Of a stretch of 64,000 nt of DNA, positions 33,344-45,624 are shown piece by piece (the first letter of the stretch is position 1; every line of letters starts with the position of its first letter). Origin of the DNA: Setomelanomma holmii (lineage: Eukaryota > Ascomycota > Dothideomycetes > Pleosporales > Phaeosphaeriaceae). The translations under genes were made by a program, and so were the position numbers. The stretch covers positions 124,001 to 188,000 of the forward strand of contig ML978154.1 of assembly GCA_010015745.1 (NCBI GenBank), read 5' to 3'. The notes under the pieces were generated by a model. That model was not told the DNA's origin and searched no databases. It worked only from the letters and a program-made list of their open reading frames with translations.

Positions 33344-36254
33344 ATGGCCTACAACAACCCAACCAACGGCTACGGCGATCCACACACAGGCGTACGAGCC
33401 CCTGGCGATGCTGATGTGCTTGGGAACATGCTAATAGGTGCTCCAGTACGACCGCAGGCAAGACGAGGATGAAGTCGGCCGCTCGCTGCTGCACGAGAAC
33501 CCCACGGGCGCCCATCCAGATCCATTCTACGGCCAACCCGACAACCGCCCACATTCCACTTACAGCCTGACCGAGACATATGCGGGCAACACGCCAACAC
33601 AGTACCCCGGGCAATCTCACGACGGCTCGGATGTCTACTCAGCAAGCGGCGGCTACAATGACGCAGCCGCGGACTTTGGCGCACCACAGCGAGCACCCTC
33701 ACCGTACGCGAGGAGCGAGACGAGCTCCGTCGCAGCCTGGCGAGAGCGCCAGCAACCCGGTGGCGCAGTTGCTGCAGCTGGCGGTCTCAAGCGCGGCATG
33801 ACGCGTAAGGTCAAGCTTGTGCAGGGCTCCGTTCTCAGCGCCGACTACCCTGTGCCGAGTGCCATTCAGAATGCTATCCAGGCAAAGTACCGCAATGATC
33901 TCGAGAGCGGCAGCGAGGAGTTCACACACATGCGATGTGAGTTTGACGTTTTTGACGTGCCTGGGCCGACCCTGACAGCTGCCAGACACGGCCGCGACAT
34001 GCGACCCCAACGATTTCACGCTAAAAAACGGCTACAATCTGCGTCCAGCCATGTACAACCGCCACACCGAGCTGCTCATCGCCATTACATACTACAATGA
34101 GGATAAAGTGCTTACCGCGCGTACTCTGCACGGTGTTATGCAAAATATTCGCGACATTGTCAACCTGAAGAAGTCCGAATTTTGGAACAAGGGCGGCCCC
34201 GCTTGGCAGAAGATTGTCGTATGCCTTGTTTTCGACGGTATCGACCCCTGCGACAAGGGCACTCTCGACTTGCTTGCGACCGTTGGTATTTACCAGGATG
34301 GTGTCATGAAGCGCGACATTGACGGCAAGGAGACCGTTGCTCACATTGTATGTTGTCGTCTTGGCCCATGACTGTCTGCAAACTAACAGCGTCCAGTTCG
34401 AGTACACCACGCAGTTGTCCGTTACGCCGAACCAGCAGCTGATCCGTCCCCACGATGACAGCGCCAGCACGCTCCCACCCGTACAGATGATGTTCTGCCT
34501 GAAGCAGAAGAACAGCAAGAAGATCAACTCGCACAGATGGCTCTTCACCGCCATTGGCCGTATTCTGAACCCCGAGGTCTGCATCTTGCTCGATGCTGGT
34601 ACCAAGCCTGGCCCCAAGTCGCTGCTTGCGCTTTGGGAGGGTTTCTACAACGACAAGGACCTTGGTGGTGCTTGCGGTGAAATCCACGCCATGTTGGGCA
34701 AGGGCTGGAAGAATCTCCTCAACCCGCTCGTCGCCGCGCAGAACTTCGAGTACAAGATCAGTAACATTCTCGATAAGCCGCTGGAATCGTCGTTCGGCTA
34801 CGTCTCCGTGTTGCCTGGTGCTTTCTCGGCCTACCGCTACCGCGCCATCATGGGACGACCCCTCGAGCAGTACTTCCACGGTGACCACACGCTCGCCAAG
34901 ATTCTCGGAAAGAAGGGTATCGAGGGCATGAACATTTTCAAGAAGAACATGTTCTTGGCCGAAGATCGTATTCTTTGTTTCGAATTGGTCGCTAAAGCCG
35001 GCTCCAAGTGGCATCTTACCTACATCAAGGCCTCCAAGGGTGAAACCGACGTGCCGGAAGGTGCAGCAGAGTTCATCGGTCAGCGCCGTCGCTGGTTGAA
35101 CGGTTCTTTCGCTGCGGGTATCTACTCCCTGCTCCATTTCGGCCGCATGTACAAGAGCGGTCACAACCTCATCCGCATGTTCTTTTTCCACATCCAGCTG
35201 CTCTACAACACCTTCCAAACTATTCTCGCTTGGTTCTCTCTGGCTTCCTTTTGGCTCACTACCTCTGTTATCATGGATCTCGTCGGTAGCAAAGTCGAAG
35301 GTAAACGCGCCTGGCCATTTGGTGACGACGTTACTCCTATCTTCAACACGGTTCTCCAATACCTCTACCTGGCCTTCCTCGGACTGCAGTTCATTCTCGC
35401 GTTCGGTAACAGACCAAAGGGTTCGAAGTGGTCCTACCTTCTCTCGTTCTTTGTGTTTGGAGCCATCCAGTTCTACATTTGCATACTCTCGATCTACCTC
35501 GTTGTTCAGGCCTTCTCAAACCCAACATCGCAAAAGCTCGATACATCATCTGCAGACGCCTTCGCCAAATCGTTCTTTAGCTCGGATGGTGTCGGCATCA
35601 TTATTATCGCGCTTGCAGCTACCTTCGGTTTGTACTATGTTGCCTCTTTCCTCTACATGGACCCGTGGCACATGTTTACCTCTTTCCCGCAATACCTCTT
35701 GATCATGTCTTCCTACGTCAACATTCTCAACGTCTACGCCTTCTCCAATTGGCACGACGTTTCTTGGGGTACAAAGGGTTCCGACAAGGCCGATGCACTA
35801 CCCTCAGCGAAGACCGAAAAGGGAGCGGACGGCAAGCATACTGTCATCGAGGAACCAGATCTGCCCCAGGCCGATATTGACAGCCAGTTCGAAGCCACCG
35901 TCAAGCGTGCTTTGGCTCCATACGTGCCACCGGTCGAGTCCAACGAGAAGACCCTGGAAGATTCGTACAAGTCTTTCCGTACCCATTTGTGCACAGCCTG
36001 GATCGGTTCCAACGCTACTTTGGCTGTGGTTATCACCCAGGACAACTTCGACTCGTTTGGTTTCTCTGTAAGTTTGATCAACTCTGTCTCTTGAATTACA
36101 AGCTAACAACACACAGTCAAGCGCGTCTAGTCGAACCATGCATTTCTTCCAGGCCCTCTTATGGGCTACCGCCGCTCTAGCGCTCGTCCGTTTCCTCGGA
36201 TGCTTGTGGTTCCTCGGCCGTACTGGTCTTTTCTTCTGCGTTAGGAAGCGGTAG
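33344..36254 (+). CDS. Chitin synthase, class III type
   Basis: Five exons (33344..33391, 33438..33936, 33986..34347, 34397..36067, 36117..36254) give 905 residues; all four introns are 46-49 nt. A hydrophilic Tyr/Pro/Ser-rich N-terminus precedes the CHS region: [124 protein letters not shown] (ED motif) and FIGQRRRWLNGSF (the QRRRW catalytic motif). At least six membrane spans follow, and the protein ends in a hydrophobic last exon plus CVRKR. The [20 protein letters not shown] and TCDPNDF stretches point to class III (chsB/chs-1), a filamentous-fungus-specific class important for polar growth; class is inferred from memory of these motifs. It makes chitin from UDP-GlcNAc at the plasma membrane. 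Confidence 0.95.
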
Positions 36255-38132
36255 ACGATTCAACCTGTTTGAATTCCACGGCGTTCGGGATGTCCCACGA
36301 CTCCAGCAGGCTGGTGCTGTGCAGTCTCTGGCATTGATTATCATACACAACAAAGACACAGCAATCTTCACAACGGCCAATGGACGACTTGTACTATTTT
36401 GCCTGCATTTGCCCACTGATACCGACCGTATTGTGCACGGATCTGGCGGAGAGCAATCTCTGTATTTGGATCTTGATGATTGGATACTATATGGTGTAAT
36501 TGCGATAGCCTCTTGTTTTGATATTAGAATGAATACTATAGTTCTTATATTCACCCTATCTTCTCGTCACGGTGCGACTGGTCCGTAAATGTGCAAGCGT
36601 GTGTGTATCGACACGATCCGAGAGGCATCAACCTTGTCTAAAGTATAGAAACCATGATGTAATGCACAAAACATACATGCGAGAATACTCTGGAAACCCA
36701 CCACCAATCACGCCGCTATCTAGCAAACGATAAAGGACTCGCCCACCCGCCCGGACGAGTCATATACCATCAACAATTTGTGTCCTTGCATGCATCCAAA
36801 CCCAATTCGCGCTCTACTCTCACGCACCCTCCAACTTCGTGCTTTATGCAATGCGAAGTACATACTCAACATGCACCCGATCCCTTGCCAAGGTCCCCCC
36901 CCCCTTTCCCCTTCCCAGCCATGTTATCTTCACCAACATATCTCCCCTTCTAGACTCAAGAATCAGAAGATACATCTTTCACTAGTATCCTGGATCCGCA
37001 AGCTACGAGGTATGTCCACATCCTACAACTTGATTCGAATGACGGAAGCGGAAACTAGGCACGCATATCTGATCGAGCACGGATATGTTATGCATGTTGG
37101 TGTGGGCACTCACCTGACTCATCGTTTCAGCGCTTGCGCACGGTGTTGGCGCATGTGTGGGAGCCATGGGATGTAGGGAGCATGGCATTTGCTTTACGTT
37201 GGTGTGGAGTTTGCATTTTGGTGGTATTGGTTGTGGCGTAAAGTAAATGAATCGGTGTGCGTAGATGAATCCGTGGGAGAATGTGTATGTACTCTCCATG
37301 AGAGGGCATTGTGGGAACGGTATTTGTGGTGATGAAGCAATAACAGGAGTAAATCAAGCTATACTGTCGTAAATTTTCTCAAGTGAGCATGACAGGTTGT
37401 GACGATGTTGGTCAATCGAGGCTGGAGAAGGAATGGAGTTGAATCATATCAGAGTGTCAAAGAGAATTCCCTTCGGATAGTCCAGCTCATCATTTGTCCC
37501 GGACGTGTTCCCGCTGCAAAACTCGCTTGTGTGGTCTAGGCACAAGTGATGAACGTGGTGCTAGGTTTTTCTGGGGCACTTCACGTGGAACGCAATCGTA
37601 GAGAAAGGCGATTGGTGGCAAAAGCCTCACTTAATACCAAGTATATTCATATAAACAAACGCCACGCTCGACATCCACATCCTGCTCGAGCACTAGCATG
37701 CATCGATCCAATGTGCCACGACATCCGACAACAGCGCGCAAACAGCATCGTACAAGAAGCAAAAGTATCCAAAAGCCCAACCACACACACCACAATCGCA
37801 GCAATAGGGGAATCAATGATAATGTCGATTAAGACCTGTATGTGGTTGCTGAGAAGGAGTTCAACAAAAGTCGCAGACGCTATGCTATGCGTCGAAGAAA
37901 ACGTGAAGCAGCAAAGCCGTTGAAAACGCCAGCTGCCAGTGTGTCGTGAAATTAAGAGTTTTATGCTTTCGCTTTCGTCATGGTACGCTATCCGTCTCTT
38001 GAGTCCACAACGCCTGGTATCGATTGCGACAGCCGAAAGACAATATGCTCGCCCGCATGAAAGAGATTAAAACCGAAGAGAATGAAAGTTAGGATCGCTG
38101 TCTTTGCCAAGAGTGATTGCCTGACTGCAAAT
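36255..38132. other. Long convergent gap without a recognised gene
   Basis: About 1.88 kb separates the ends of two convergent genes, chitin synthase and the Btz-like gene. Several weak open frames (36778..37176, 37546..37923) have no protein-like composition or domain. A homopolymer-rich patch (C tract near 36895..36905) is present. It could hold a noncoding RNA, a fast-evolving small gene or only long 3' UTRs. Confidence 0.4.
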
Positions 38133-40274
38133 CTACTGCGCAGGATAGTAGCCAGCTGGCTGCATTTGTTGAGGATAATAGTATGAGCCATCCGGTCCAG
38201 GTGTCATCATCCCTCCCATGCCGGGAACTGCGTAGCTTGGAGGAGCATATCCTTCCACAGGTGGAGGCTGATAGAGTTGAGCAGAGTCAACATAGAAGGT
38301 CATACCGTTAGACTCGTACGCGACCATGTTAGGCTGGCCAGCGGCTGGCGGAGGAGGGGCAGTAACAGCCGGGGCAACTGGCATAACGTAGCCAGGTTGT
38401 TGAGCGCCAGGCACGAACACGGGGACCATACCAGCAGGAGCCATATACTGCGGCTGAGCGCCGGCGGGTGGGTAGTAATAGCTTTGAGGGACGAAAGGCT
38501 GGGGTGGGAATCCAGCCTGTTGATATGGTTGAAACGCAGGCGCATGAATCGCTCGCTCGGGGATATTGGAGAGCGGCGTGCCGTTCGAAACCTGACTGGG
38601 AAACGAAAGCTGGCGGCCGTGCTGGTAGAAAGGCTGCTGTTCGACCGCCGTGGAAGAGCCGTTGATATGTGCCGGGACTTGCTGGTGGAAGGGCTGTTGC
38701 TCCTGTTGCGGAGGATTGAAGGACATCGATGCGGGTGACTCGATGCCTGCAACGGAGACGGCCTTCTGAGGGCGTGGCTGGTGCATAGTGAGCTGTCCCT
38801 GCCAGTTCTCGCGATATGTTGGCTTTTGCGGGAGAGGATAGGCGTGCTGACCGGGCATGCCTGCAGGCGTGACATTGGTAGGCGATACAACTGAAGACGC
38901 GTTGGACATCCTAGGACCACCAGGCGGAAGTCGCACTACCGGGCGAGACGGATCGACGAAGCCACCATTGCGAGACATGATGGACCCTGCAGGCGACACT
39001 AGGTTGTCACGGCCCATTTCGCGAGCGATAGATGACCGTCTGCTCATCGCCACACTCGGTGAGTACACGCTGCCGCCGTACGCACTGGTCCGCCTGCTAG
39101 AAAATCCTGCACCGAAACTTCCGAAGCGTCCACGGCCGCGGCCAAAGCCCTGCTGGTTGGGTCGAAGCGCGCGTGGGATGAATATAAATGATCGCTCCAC
39201 CGTCGGGAAAATGTAACGAGGCGCGAAAGGCGGTAGCGAGATGCGAACAGGTTTGTCGCGGCGGAGTGGTGGTCGATGGTTCGGCAGGCGCGTATGTTGC
39301 TTGATGGGTACGTTCTGGAAGAGTATGGGCGCTTTCATGTTGGGAAGGAAGACGCGGACGAGGGCATTGTGGGTATGTACGGTAGTAGAGAAGTTGCGAG
39401 CCTGTGGCGGCTTCGGTGTAGAAGAGTTTTGGGGCGCTCTTGCTACATGCTGGTGAGGGTCCGGAACGCGATGGATGGGCACATTGCCGGGTTGAGCTGG
39501 TCCGCCCGGTGCGTTGACCGTCTCATGTAGGTCGTGCTGCCAAGGGGAATCAGTTGCTTCCGTGGGTTGGGGCCGCATGCTGCTATACATGTCAGCTTGT
39601 CGTGTAGCTCGCTGCTTGTGAAGTTGCACGTACTTTGCAGGAGAGAAAGGCCCTCCGATGCCACCCCGTCCTCGACCACGTCCACCAGCTGGGCGGAAGC
39701 CGTTCTGAGCGGGCGCTGACCGCTGGTCGTGCATAAAGAAGGCCCCGCGATTGGGAATAAAGGCCGGATCTGCATCCCGTTTCTTCTTGTACTCTTCGTG
39801 TTCCCGACGCCTGCGTTCGCCCAGCGTCTCTGGCTGCCTAGCAGCTCCAATGGCAGGAGCAGGGCTGGCTGCCGACTGTCCCGTCTCGAAGTCCACCACG
39901 TCAGCGTCCTTGGTGCCATCCGCAATCTTCAATCCGTTCAACATCATCTCCGTGTCCTTCAGAGCGGGAAAGGTGGCATCGGACCGAGCAATGGGCGGAG
40001 ATGGTTCCCGCCGGTTGGTGACGTCTGCTTGTGGCTTCACATTACGGACGCCATTTGCTTTCCGCTTGGCCTTCCCATCTGTGAGTGATGGAGCGCTGTC
40101 CACCTCGCTGAGATCGCTGTTGTCTGCATCGCCATTTTCATCGATATCACTCGGGACCGACACGTCGCTCTGCGAGTCGTCTGCTAGCTCGGTTGCCACG
40201 GACATGTTCTCGTCCTCATCGTCGAGCCGCCTGCGGCGCGCGATGTTGTTTGTCCTCTTTCGTACGGCTGCCAT
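38133..40274 (-). CDS. Btz/CASC3 (Barentsz)-domain protein
   Basis: The frame encodes 713 residues uninterrupted, or 696 if the probable 51-nt intron at 39583..39633 (GTACGT...TATAG) is removed. Removal gives the cleaner GPFSPANSMRPQPTEATD. The front is basic then acidic (MAAVRKRTNNIARRRRLDDE). The Btz core, which binds eIF4AIII in the exon-junction complex, spans RRREHEEYKKKRDADPAFIP, NRGAFFMHDQRSAP, GPFSP and TDSPWQHDLHE. The rest is low complexity: RG-rich (GFGRGRGRFGSFGAGFSSRR), Ser-rich with likely phosphosites (AMSRRSSIAREM) and a long Pro/Gln/Tyr-rich tail (YAPPSYAVPGMGG). It is a probable mRNA-processing or localisation factor. The intron choice is uncertain, since both forms are open. 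Confidence 0.8.
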   Translation of the reverse strand: MAAVRKRTNNIARRRRLDDEDENMSVATELADDSQSDVSVPSDIDENGDADNSDLSEVDSAPSLTDGKAKRKANGVRNVKPQADVTNRREPSPPIARSDATFPALKDTEMMLNGLKIADGTKDADVVDFETGQSAASPAPAIGAARQPETLGERRRREHEEYKKKRDADPAFIPNRGAFFMHDQRSAPAQNGFRPAGGRGRGRGGIGGPFSPAKYVQLHKQRATRQADMYSSMRPQPTEATDSPWQHDLHETVNAPGGPAQPGNVPIHRVPDPHQHVARAPQNSSTPKPPQARNFSTTVHTHNALVRVFLPNMKAPILFQNVPIKQHTRLPNHRPPLRRDKPVRISLPPFAPRYIFPTVERSFIFIPRALRPNQQGFGRGRGRFGSFGAGFSSRRTSAYGGSVYSPSVAMSRRSSIAREMGRDNLVSPAGSIMSRNGGFVDPSRPVVRLPPGGPRMSNASSVVSPTNVTPAGMPGQHAYPLPQKPTYRENWQGQLTMHQPRPQKAVSVAGIESPASMSFNPPQQEQQPFHQQVPAHINGSSTAVEQQPFYQHGRQLSFPSQVSNGTPLSNIPERAIHAPAFQPYQQAGFPPQPFVPQSYYYPPAGAQPQYMAPAGMVPVFVPGAQQPGYVMPVAPAVTAPPPPAAGQPNMVAYESNGMTFYVDSAQLYQPPPVEGYAPPSYAVPGMGGMMTPGPDGSYYYPQQMQPAGYYPAQ

Positions 40275-41269
40275 ACTTGCGGGTGGACTGTGTAGTGGCG
40301 TCGATCAAGGCGCGATGGTTCAGCGTGGGGTTCTTGGATCGGCTCGCGGGCGGCGAAGACGATGACTTGGCCGCGGGAAAAGTCCGGAAAGAGGGGCTGG
40401 GAACGTGCAGCGGCGGAAGGTGCGAATCCGGAAGCTGCAGTATATGCAGTGGTGATGGGTCGATGGGGGAGAGTGAGGGTGCAGGCTGATGGGCAATGCG
40501 TCGTGATGTCTCGCGAAATATGATGCGGCACTGACCAGGTAGCCGCAGAGCGGAAGGCACCAACGCTAAACTCCGCACAACACTACACACCCCGGATGGA
40601 CCTCTGACGTCTGTGGAGTCTAACTGGGTATAAACGGGAAAGGTAAAGTGAAATCATGCAGCCGTGTTGAATATTCAGCCAAACAATTGCTTCGAAATGC
40701 CAGCTCAACCGCACAACACAACGTGTTCAGGCAGGGATCATGGCTCTGAAGTCTTGCAACGCAACACGTGACTGCATTTTGCTACGCCAAACTCTTACCC
40801 TCGACATAATCAAGAACTAATCACGAACTCACTTCTTCAGGCATACTCTGTTTCCACAAAGACATCAAGTGGGACAAATTTGAGGGTCAATGCTTACAAG
40901 ATGCTTTCAATGATGGATCTTCTTGATCCATATCATACTACTTCTTCGTTCCCAGATAGTCTTCAGACAAGACGAAGACTCCACTTCCCGCATGGCCTAA
41001 TTCCGTGGGTACTGATGCTGCCTCAGTGGGCTTGAAAACAAACGCCGCCCGATGCTTGAAAGACCTGCTTCTGAACAGGCTGACCACCGAGATATGCAGA
41101 TGCGAAAATGCTAATTACAAAAACAATGAAGCCGAGAAGGGCATATGAAATGGGTATAGTACAAGCCTCCTCTTACTCCGAAATGCGCCGACATATGAAT
41201 GATCAACAGTAGTTGTCGGCCATTGTTATGTTGCTCGCAATGCGAGATGCTTCATGTGTGGGAGATATG
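40275..41269. other. Intergenic, no gene seen
   Basis: About 1 kb between the Btz-like start and the end of the CCCH protein gene, both on minus. No coding frame of note. It presumably holds the Btz-like promoter and the CCCH gene 3' UTR. Confidence 0.35.
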
Positions 41270-44200
41270 TTACATGTTGAGATCGTGCACATATGTGCAG
41301 TTGTCGCCTTTGTTGCAGGTACCTTTCTGGAAGAATTTGCAAGGAAGTACCTTGTGGGGTCGTTCGCCGCGATTCTTGTGCTTCTTGCCTTGGCCCCTGT
41401 CGTTGTTGTTGTCCTCCCGTTGTCGCTTGTTGCCACCGTTAGCCTGAGGGTATTGTGACTGCTGCTGCGTTTGATACATTGTGGCATCTTGTTGCTGTGG
41501 AGGGATAGGAAATGCGAAGGGAAACGGTGGAGGACCTGGCGGCGGCGGCGGCAACCCTCCGCCTTGTGCAGCAAGGAAAGCTGACAGAGCCCCAATGTCC
41601 ATATTAGGTGGTAGAGGACCAGGCGGGGGTGGAATCTGCATTGGCAGAGGAGCTGGTGGTTGAGGTTGCATTGCAGCTGGCGCTTGCAGAGAACTCAATA
41701 TACTTTGGAGGTCATGCGTGCCACTCGGCATGGCTGGAGCTGGGGGATAGACTGTCTGAGAGACGGGCGCTGGCAGAGGAGCGGCACTGACTTGGCTAGC
41801 ACCCGCATTCCCAAACTGCGCAAAGATCGCCTCGAGACTCTTGAGATCCATCAGGGGAGCGGACGCTCCTTGCGGACATCTCGACAAGACCTTCTCCTCA
41901 GGTGTGCCAAACTGTGTGACAGTGACAGCAGGCGCGGCCTCTTGCTCTTGTTCCAAAGGCTCGCGCGGAGATGATGGAATGTCTTTGGGGTCGGCGTAGA
42001 ATACCATCAAGGTGGCATTTTCACGTCGCGTATTGGCCTCCTTTTCTGGACATGTTGCCACTTGTTGTCCTCCGCCATATGGCGCATAATTGCCTTGCGT
42101 GGCGGTTGCTATGCTGCTGAAGTCGACTAGCGTCGGGTCTTTCCAAGGCTTGAGCTCGTCATCCGCCTCGTCTTCGTCGTCGTCATCAATGTCATGCTCC
42201 CGGTGCTGCTTGAACATGCGGCCTTCTCCTTCGATATCGCCAGCATCCTGGACAAAGTTGTCCTCGTGACCAAGCTCTTCCTCGGGGTCGTGACTGAAAT
42301 ACTTGATCTGCACCAAAGCTGTATCGGGTCTGAACGTGACTCGTAGATGTCGACGGGCTTCCTTGCGCAAGCGCTTCGCTTTCTCTTCAGGAGTTTCTGG
42401 TGGCAACTGCTTCTCCGCCTTCACTGGCGTTGCTTCTGGCTCTTTGGGCTTCAGCAAAGATGCCATGGTTTGGGCAAATGAGAATGCAGGCTTAGTCGGT
42501 GCCACCGCAGGCTTCTTATCTTTGGACGCGACGGCACTCGACTTGGATTGAACGGTGGTTTTCGACGCTGCTGTGGCCGCTGCGGGCGTGGGCTTCTTGC
42601 TAGCCGCATTGAGCGATGCGAAGATCCCAGAGGGTTTGTTCGCCACTTGGTTGACACGGGCTTTGACAGGAGCCGGTGCTGCTGCGGGCTTCTTTTTCAT
42701 CATATCCGCAAGGGGTGTCGCTGGTGCCCTAGTAGTTGTAGATGTAGCAGTGGTTGTCTTCGCCAGATTTGCGGGACCCTCAGCTGGCTTTGGCTTCTTT
42801 GCTGCGGGGCCTCCGTCCGAAGAGCGGGTGGCTGGCTCTGAAGCAAGCCGTTTGACACCCTTGGCATCCGTGGACTCAGCTTGTGGTGGAGAGCTTGCTT
42901 TTGCCTTCTTTGTGTTGGCTATAGCACCATCAACAATTTTTTGGATGAGCGCCTTGTGCGCATCATTTGCGTGCTTCTTCATGGAAGTGAGGGCTTTAAT
43001 GACTTTGGTCTCTTCGAGGAGTTCCGAGGTCAAAGTACCACAGCGAGCCAGGATCTCGAATACAGCAGCAGGAAGCTCTCCATCAAAGTCCTTACTATGG
43101 AAGCGATTCGCCAGAAATTGATAGCACAGGTACATGAAAGGCTTGATCTGCCCCAAGTGATAGAGCACGTCGGGATGTGTGTGTTCAAGTGCAGCTTTCA
43201 GTGCAGACTGGAGTAAATCACGCTGACTAGCCACCCGGCTCTTTAGCACGGGTAGCTCGCCTGTCTTCTTCTCCGCCTCAGCATCGGAGACGGCTTTACT
43301 GTCTGCTCGCCAACGCTTTTGAATTGTATTCAGTACTTCCCAAATGTCGCGCATGCTCTCCTTGATCTTCTCTGAGCTCAGTGGTGTCCGCCGCGGATAC
43401 CAGGTGGCCTTGATGATGTCATAGCGAACAGCGGCATGGGGCTCCTCTGGCCTGGAAGCGGGTAGTGGCGAAGGCTCGTCTTCTTCGTCGTCGGTGTATT
43501 CGCTACTATCGTCTGATGAGTCGGTGTAGTCTTCGCTGTCGCTGACTTCGCGCTTCAGACTCGATGGGCTCGAGGCATATGCTCGAGTTTTCAGAGCTTT
43601 TGCAACGGAGGGCTTGGATGAGGACAGCTTGGCAAGAAGCTTCTTGTTGTCAGCCCCGACCTTCTTCAATTCCTTGACCGATTGTCGAGCGGTGTAGAGC
43701 GGCAATGCAGCTGGGACATTATTAGAGTGCGCACATGGCAGCAATGTCTTAGGACGGTTAAGCTTACTTCTATTTGTTGCGAGATGAAATGATTCAGAGC
43801 CAAGAGTCACAAGTTTATTCAATGCGGTAGACTTGGTTGCTTTTGCGAGAGCACTCTGATCAAGAACATAAAAGCCACCTGACTTCTTTCCCTTCGGAAT
43901 TTCAAAGGTTGGAATTGGGACGGGCTTGAGGGTTGAACTTGACATAGCACGCTGAGCAAACAACTCTGAATTAGTCCGCGGTGTCTAGAACAAAGTTAGC
44001 CACGGCGTTCAGATGCGAAGATGAAGAGCTGACAAACTTACCTGATAGGGCGATGCTGATGGTCGGGTGTTCTGCAGTTGTGTATTCTGCAGCGCCTGTG
44101 GTGTGATGGTCCCCGCATGGCCCTGTGGCGTTGAGTTCCTCATGGGCATTTGATATGGTGATTGTTGCTGCTGTCGGAGGGCGTTTTGCTCGAGGCCCAA

Positions 44201-44536
44201 GGAAGGGTCCACATTTGAGGGTTGTGCATAGCTGGTCATGGCTCCTTGCTGACCAAATTGGCCATATTGGTAAGGCGAAGCAGTCTGGATGCCATGATGC
44301 TGGGCGCCGTATGGTTGGCTGAAGGCGTTGTATGATTGTTGAGGAAAGGAACCGTGATGCCAGGCTTGGTTCGATGTGTCGTTGGACGCAACGCCGGAGT
44401 GTTGGGTCAACTGCGAGTCCCATGCGGGCGTACCGTAGCGGTCGACAGAAGAGAAAAGGTTCTGGTAAGAGGGATTGGTGTAGATATTCTGGCCCTGCAA
44501 AGGCACTTGGTCACTGGGCACGTGATTAGAGGCCAT
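41270..44536 (-). CDS. PNUTS/Ppn1-like CCCH zinc-finger protein
   Basis: Three exons (44042..44536, 43768..43984, 41270..43710) with introns 43985..44041 and 43711..43767 give 1050 residues. The second intron is a stopless 57-mer, so the frame also stays open if it is kept. Order: a Gln/Tyr/Asn-rich N-terminus (MASNHVPSDQVPLQ), an acidic Ser/Glu patch (DSEDYTDSSDDSSEYTDDEE), a helical region (IWEVLNTIQKRW to LFAILARC-like VFEILARCGTLTSELLEE) resembling the TFIIS-N/LW domain of PNUTS, a long Ala/Lys/Pro linker with RRHLRVTFRPDTALVQIKYF (the phosphatase-binding-like RVTF site), another acidic stretch, Pro-rich segments and a C-terminal CCCH finger CKFFQKGTCNKGDNCTYVH. This matches PNUTS/Ppn1, the PP1-targeting subunit of the 3'-end processing and termination machinery; the assignment is by architecture. 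Confidence 0.72.
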
Positions 44537-45624
44537 GGTGTGGCTTAAGGTTGATTGACTTGACAAGTGTGTCAGCACCGTGCTGCGGGGTGTGATTGGC
44601 CGACCCACACGATGTCTGTGTTCCAGGCAAACAGCAATTATGCGACAATGCAGGGAGCACTAAGCGCTAATGAGACTGGCGCAGAACACAAGGATGATGA
44701 AGTGCCGGTTTCGGAAAATGTGAGACTGGCAAAGGCCGGTAAAAGTGCCGATTCGAGCTGTAGTGTCGAGGTGCTGTGTCTTGCCGTGCAGAGGCGCCCA
44801 AGATTGTCGCGGTCCCTCGGAATCTTGCTGAGCGCGCAGCGACAGTTTGCTGGCCAAACTCGTAGCGCTCGTGTTCCACCGCCTGCAATGCCGTGATCCT
44901 CCCCCAGTCCACGCAGTTGTAGCTTTGGCTCTAAGAGGGCGGCACTTGGCCTCGCGTATTATTTGCGACAGGAACACTTGTGATGCGTCACTTGACGTTT
45001 TCGCACCCAAATGCACAGAACACGCGGTCAGATACAGTCGTTTGCTGCTTGCGAAGAGCTGCCTCCTGCCTGCGCGATAAGACGGCCAGACAATTTGATG
45101 CGATATCCGCTGGAGCTGGCGAAGGGCTGTTTTAGTAGTAGAAGCTGGGTTGATTGTCACTCTCTGCCCTCCCTCGACTGCGAATCTCTCAGCAAACGCC
45201 GCCGCCAGCCTGAGCGCACACTTCCACCAAAGCAAGGACGCGATAGCGAATCTAGCCTCAGAAACAGAAGCCCTTATTAGGTGGGCGAGAGTTCACGAAA
45301 AAGTAGCATGAGAGGAGTGAGGGAAGAGAAGTTGATGGGCGCGAGTGAGGGTCGTGTTTGAAGGGAAGCGGAGAGGCAGGGAGGCGAGCCTTTTACTTTG
45401 AGCGGGCGCGCCAAGGAGCAAGCCGCGCTAGCCCAGCCTGGAACTGCCACAAGCTCGCGCATCCATGGGACACCGAGTGACGACGCCAGAGTGAATGCGC
45501 GTAGGCAGACAAGCCACTGTGTCTTTTTTTTTGCTGCAACTCTATACAGTCTCTGGACTCGTATTTCACACCTGCGCATGAGGTAACCTGCATACAGGCG
45601 GGTGCCAAATAACATTCAATCACT
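44537..45624. promoter_or_regulatory. Divergent region, CCCH protein and SLY1
   Basis: About 1.09 kb between the two starts. Open frames such as 44660..45235 (minus) look random. A run of eight T lies at about 45524..45531. No gene or named site was recognised. Confidence 0.35.

Noticed and set aside
34304..35359. 351-codon open frame on the minus strand
   Set aside because: It lies wholly antisense to conserved chitin synthase exons; codon bias of the real gene keeps the opposite strand open.
36890..36910. C-tract near 36895
   Set aside because: A simple homopolymer run with no further structure.
39751..40365. 204-codon plus-strand frame
   Set aside because: Antisense shadow of the Btz-like gene.
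42555..43121. 188-codon plus-strand frame
   Set aside because: Antisense to the CCCH protein gene, Ala/Gly/Phe-biased, no domain.
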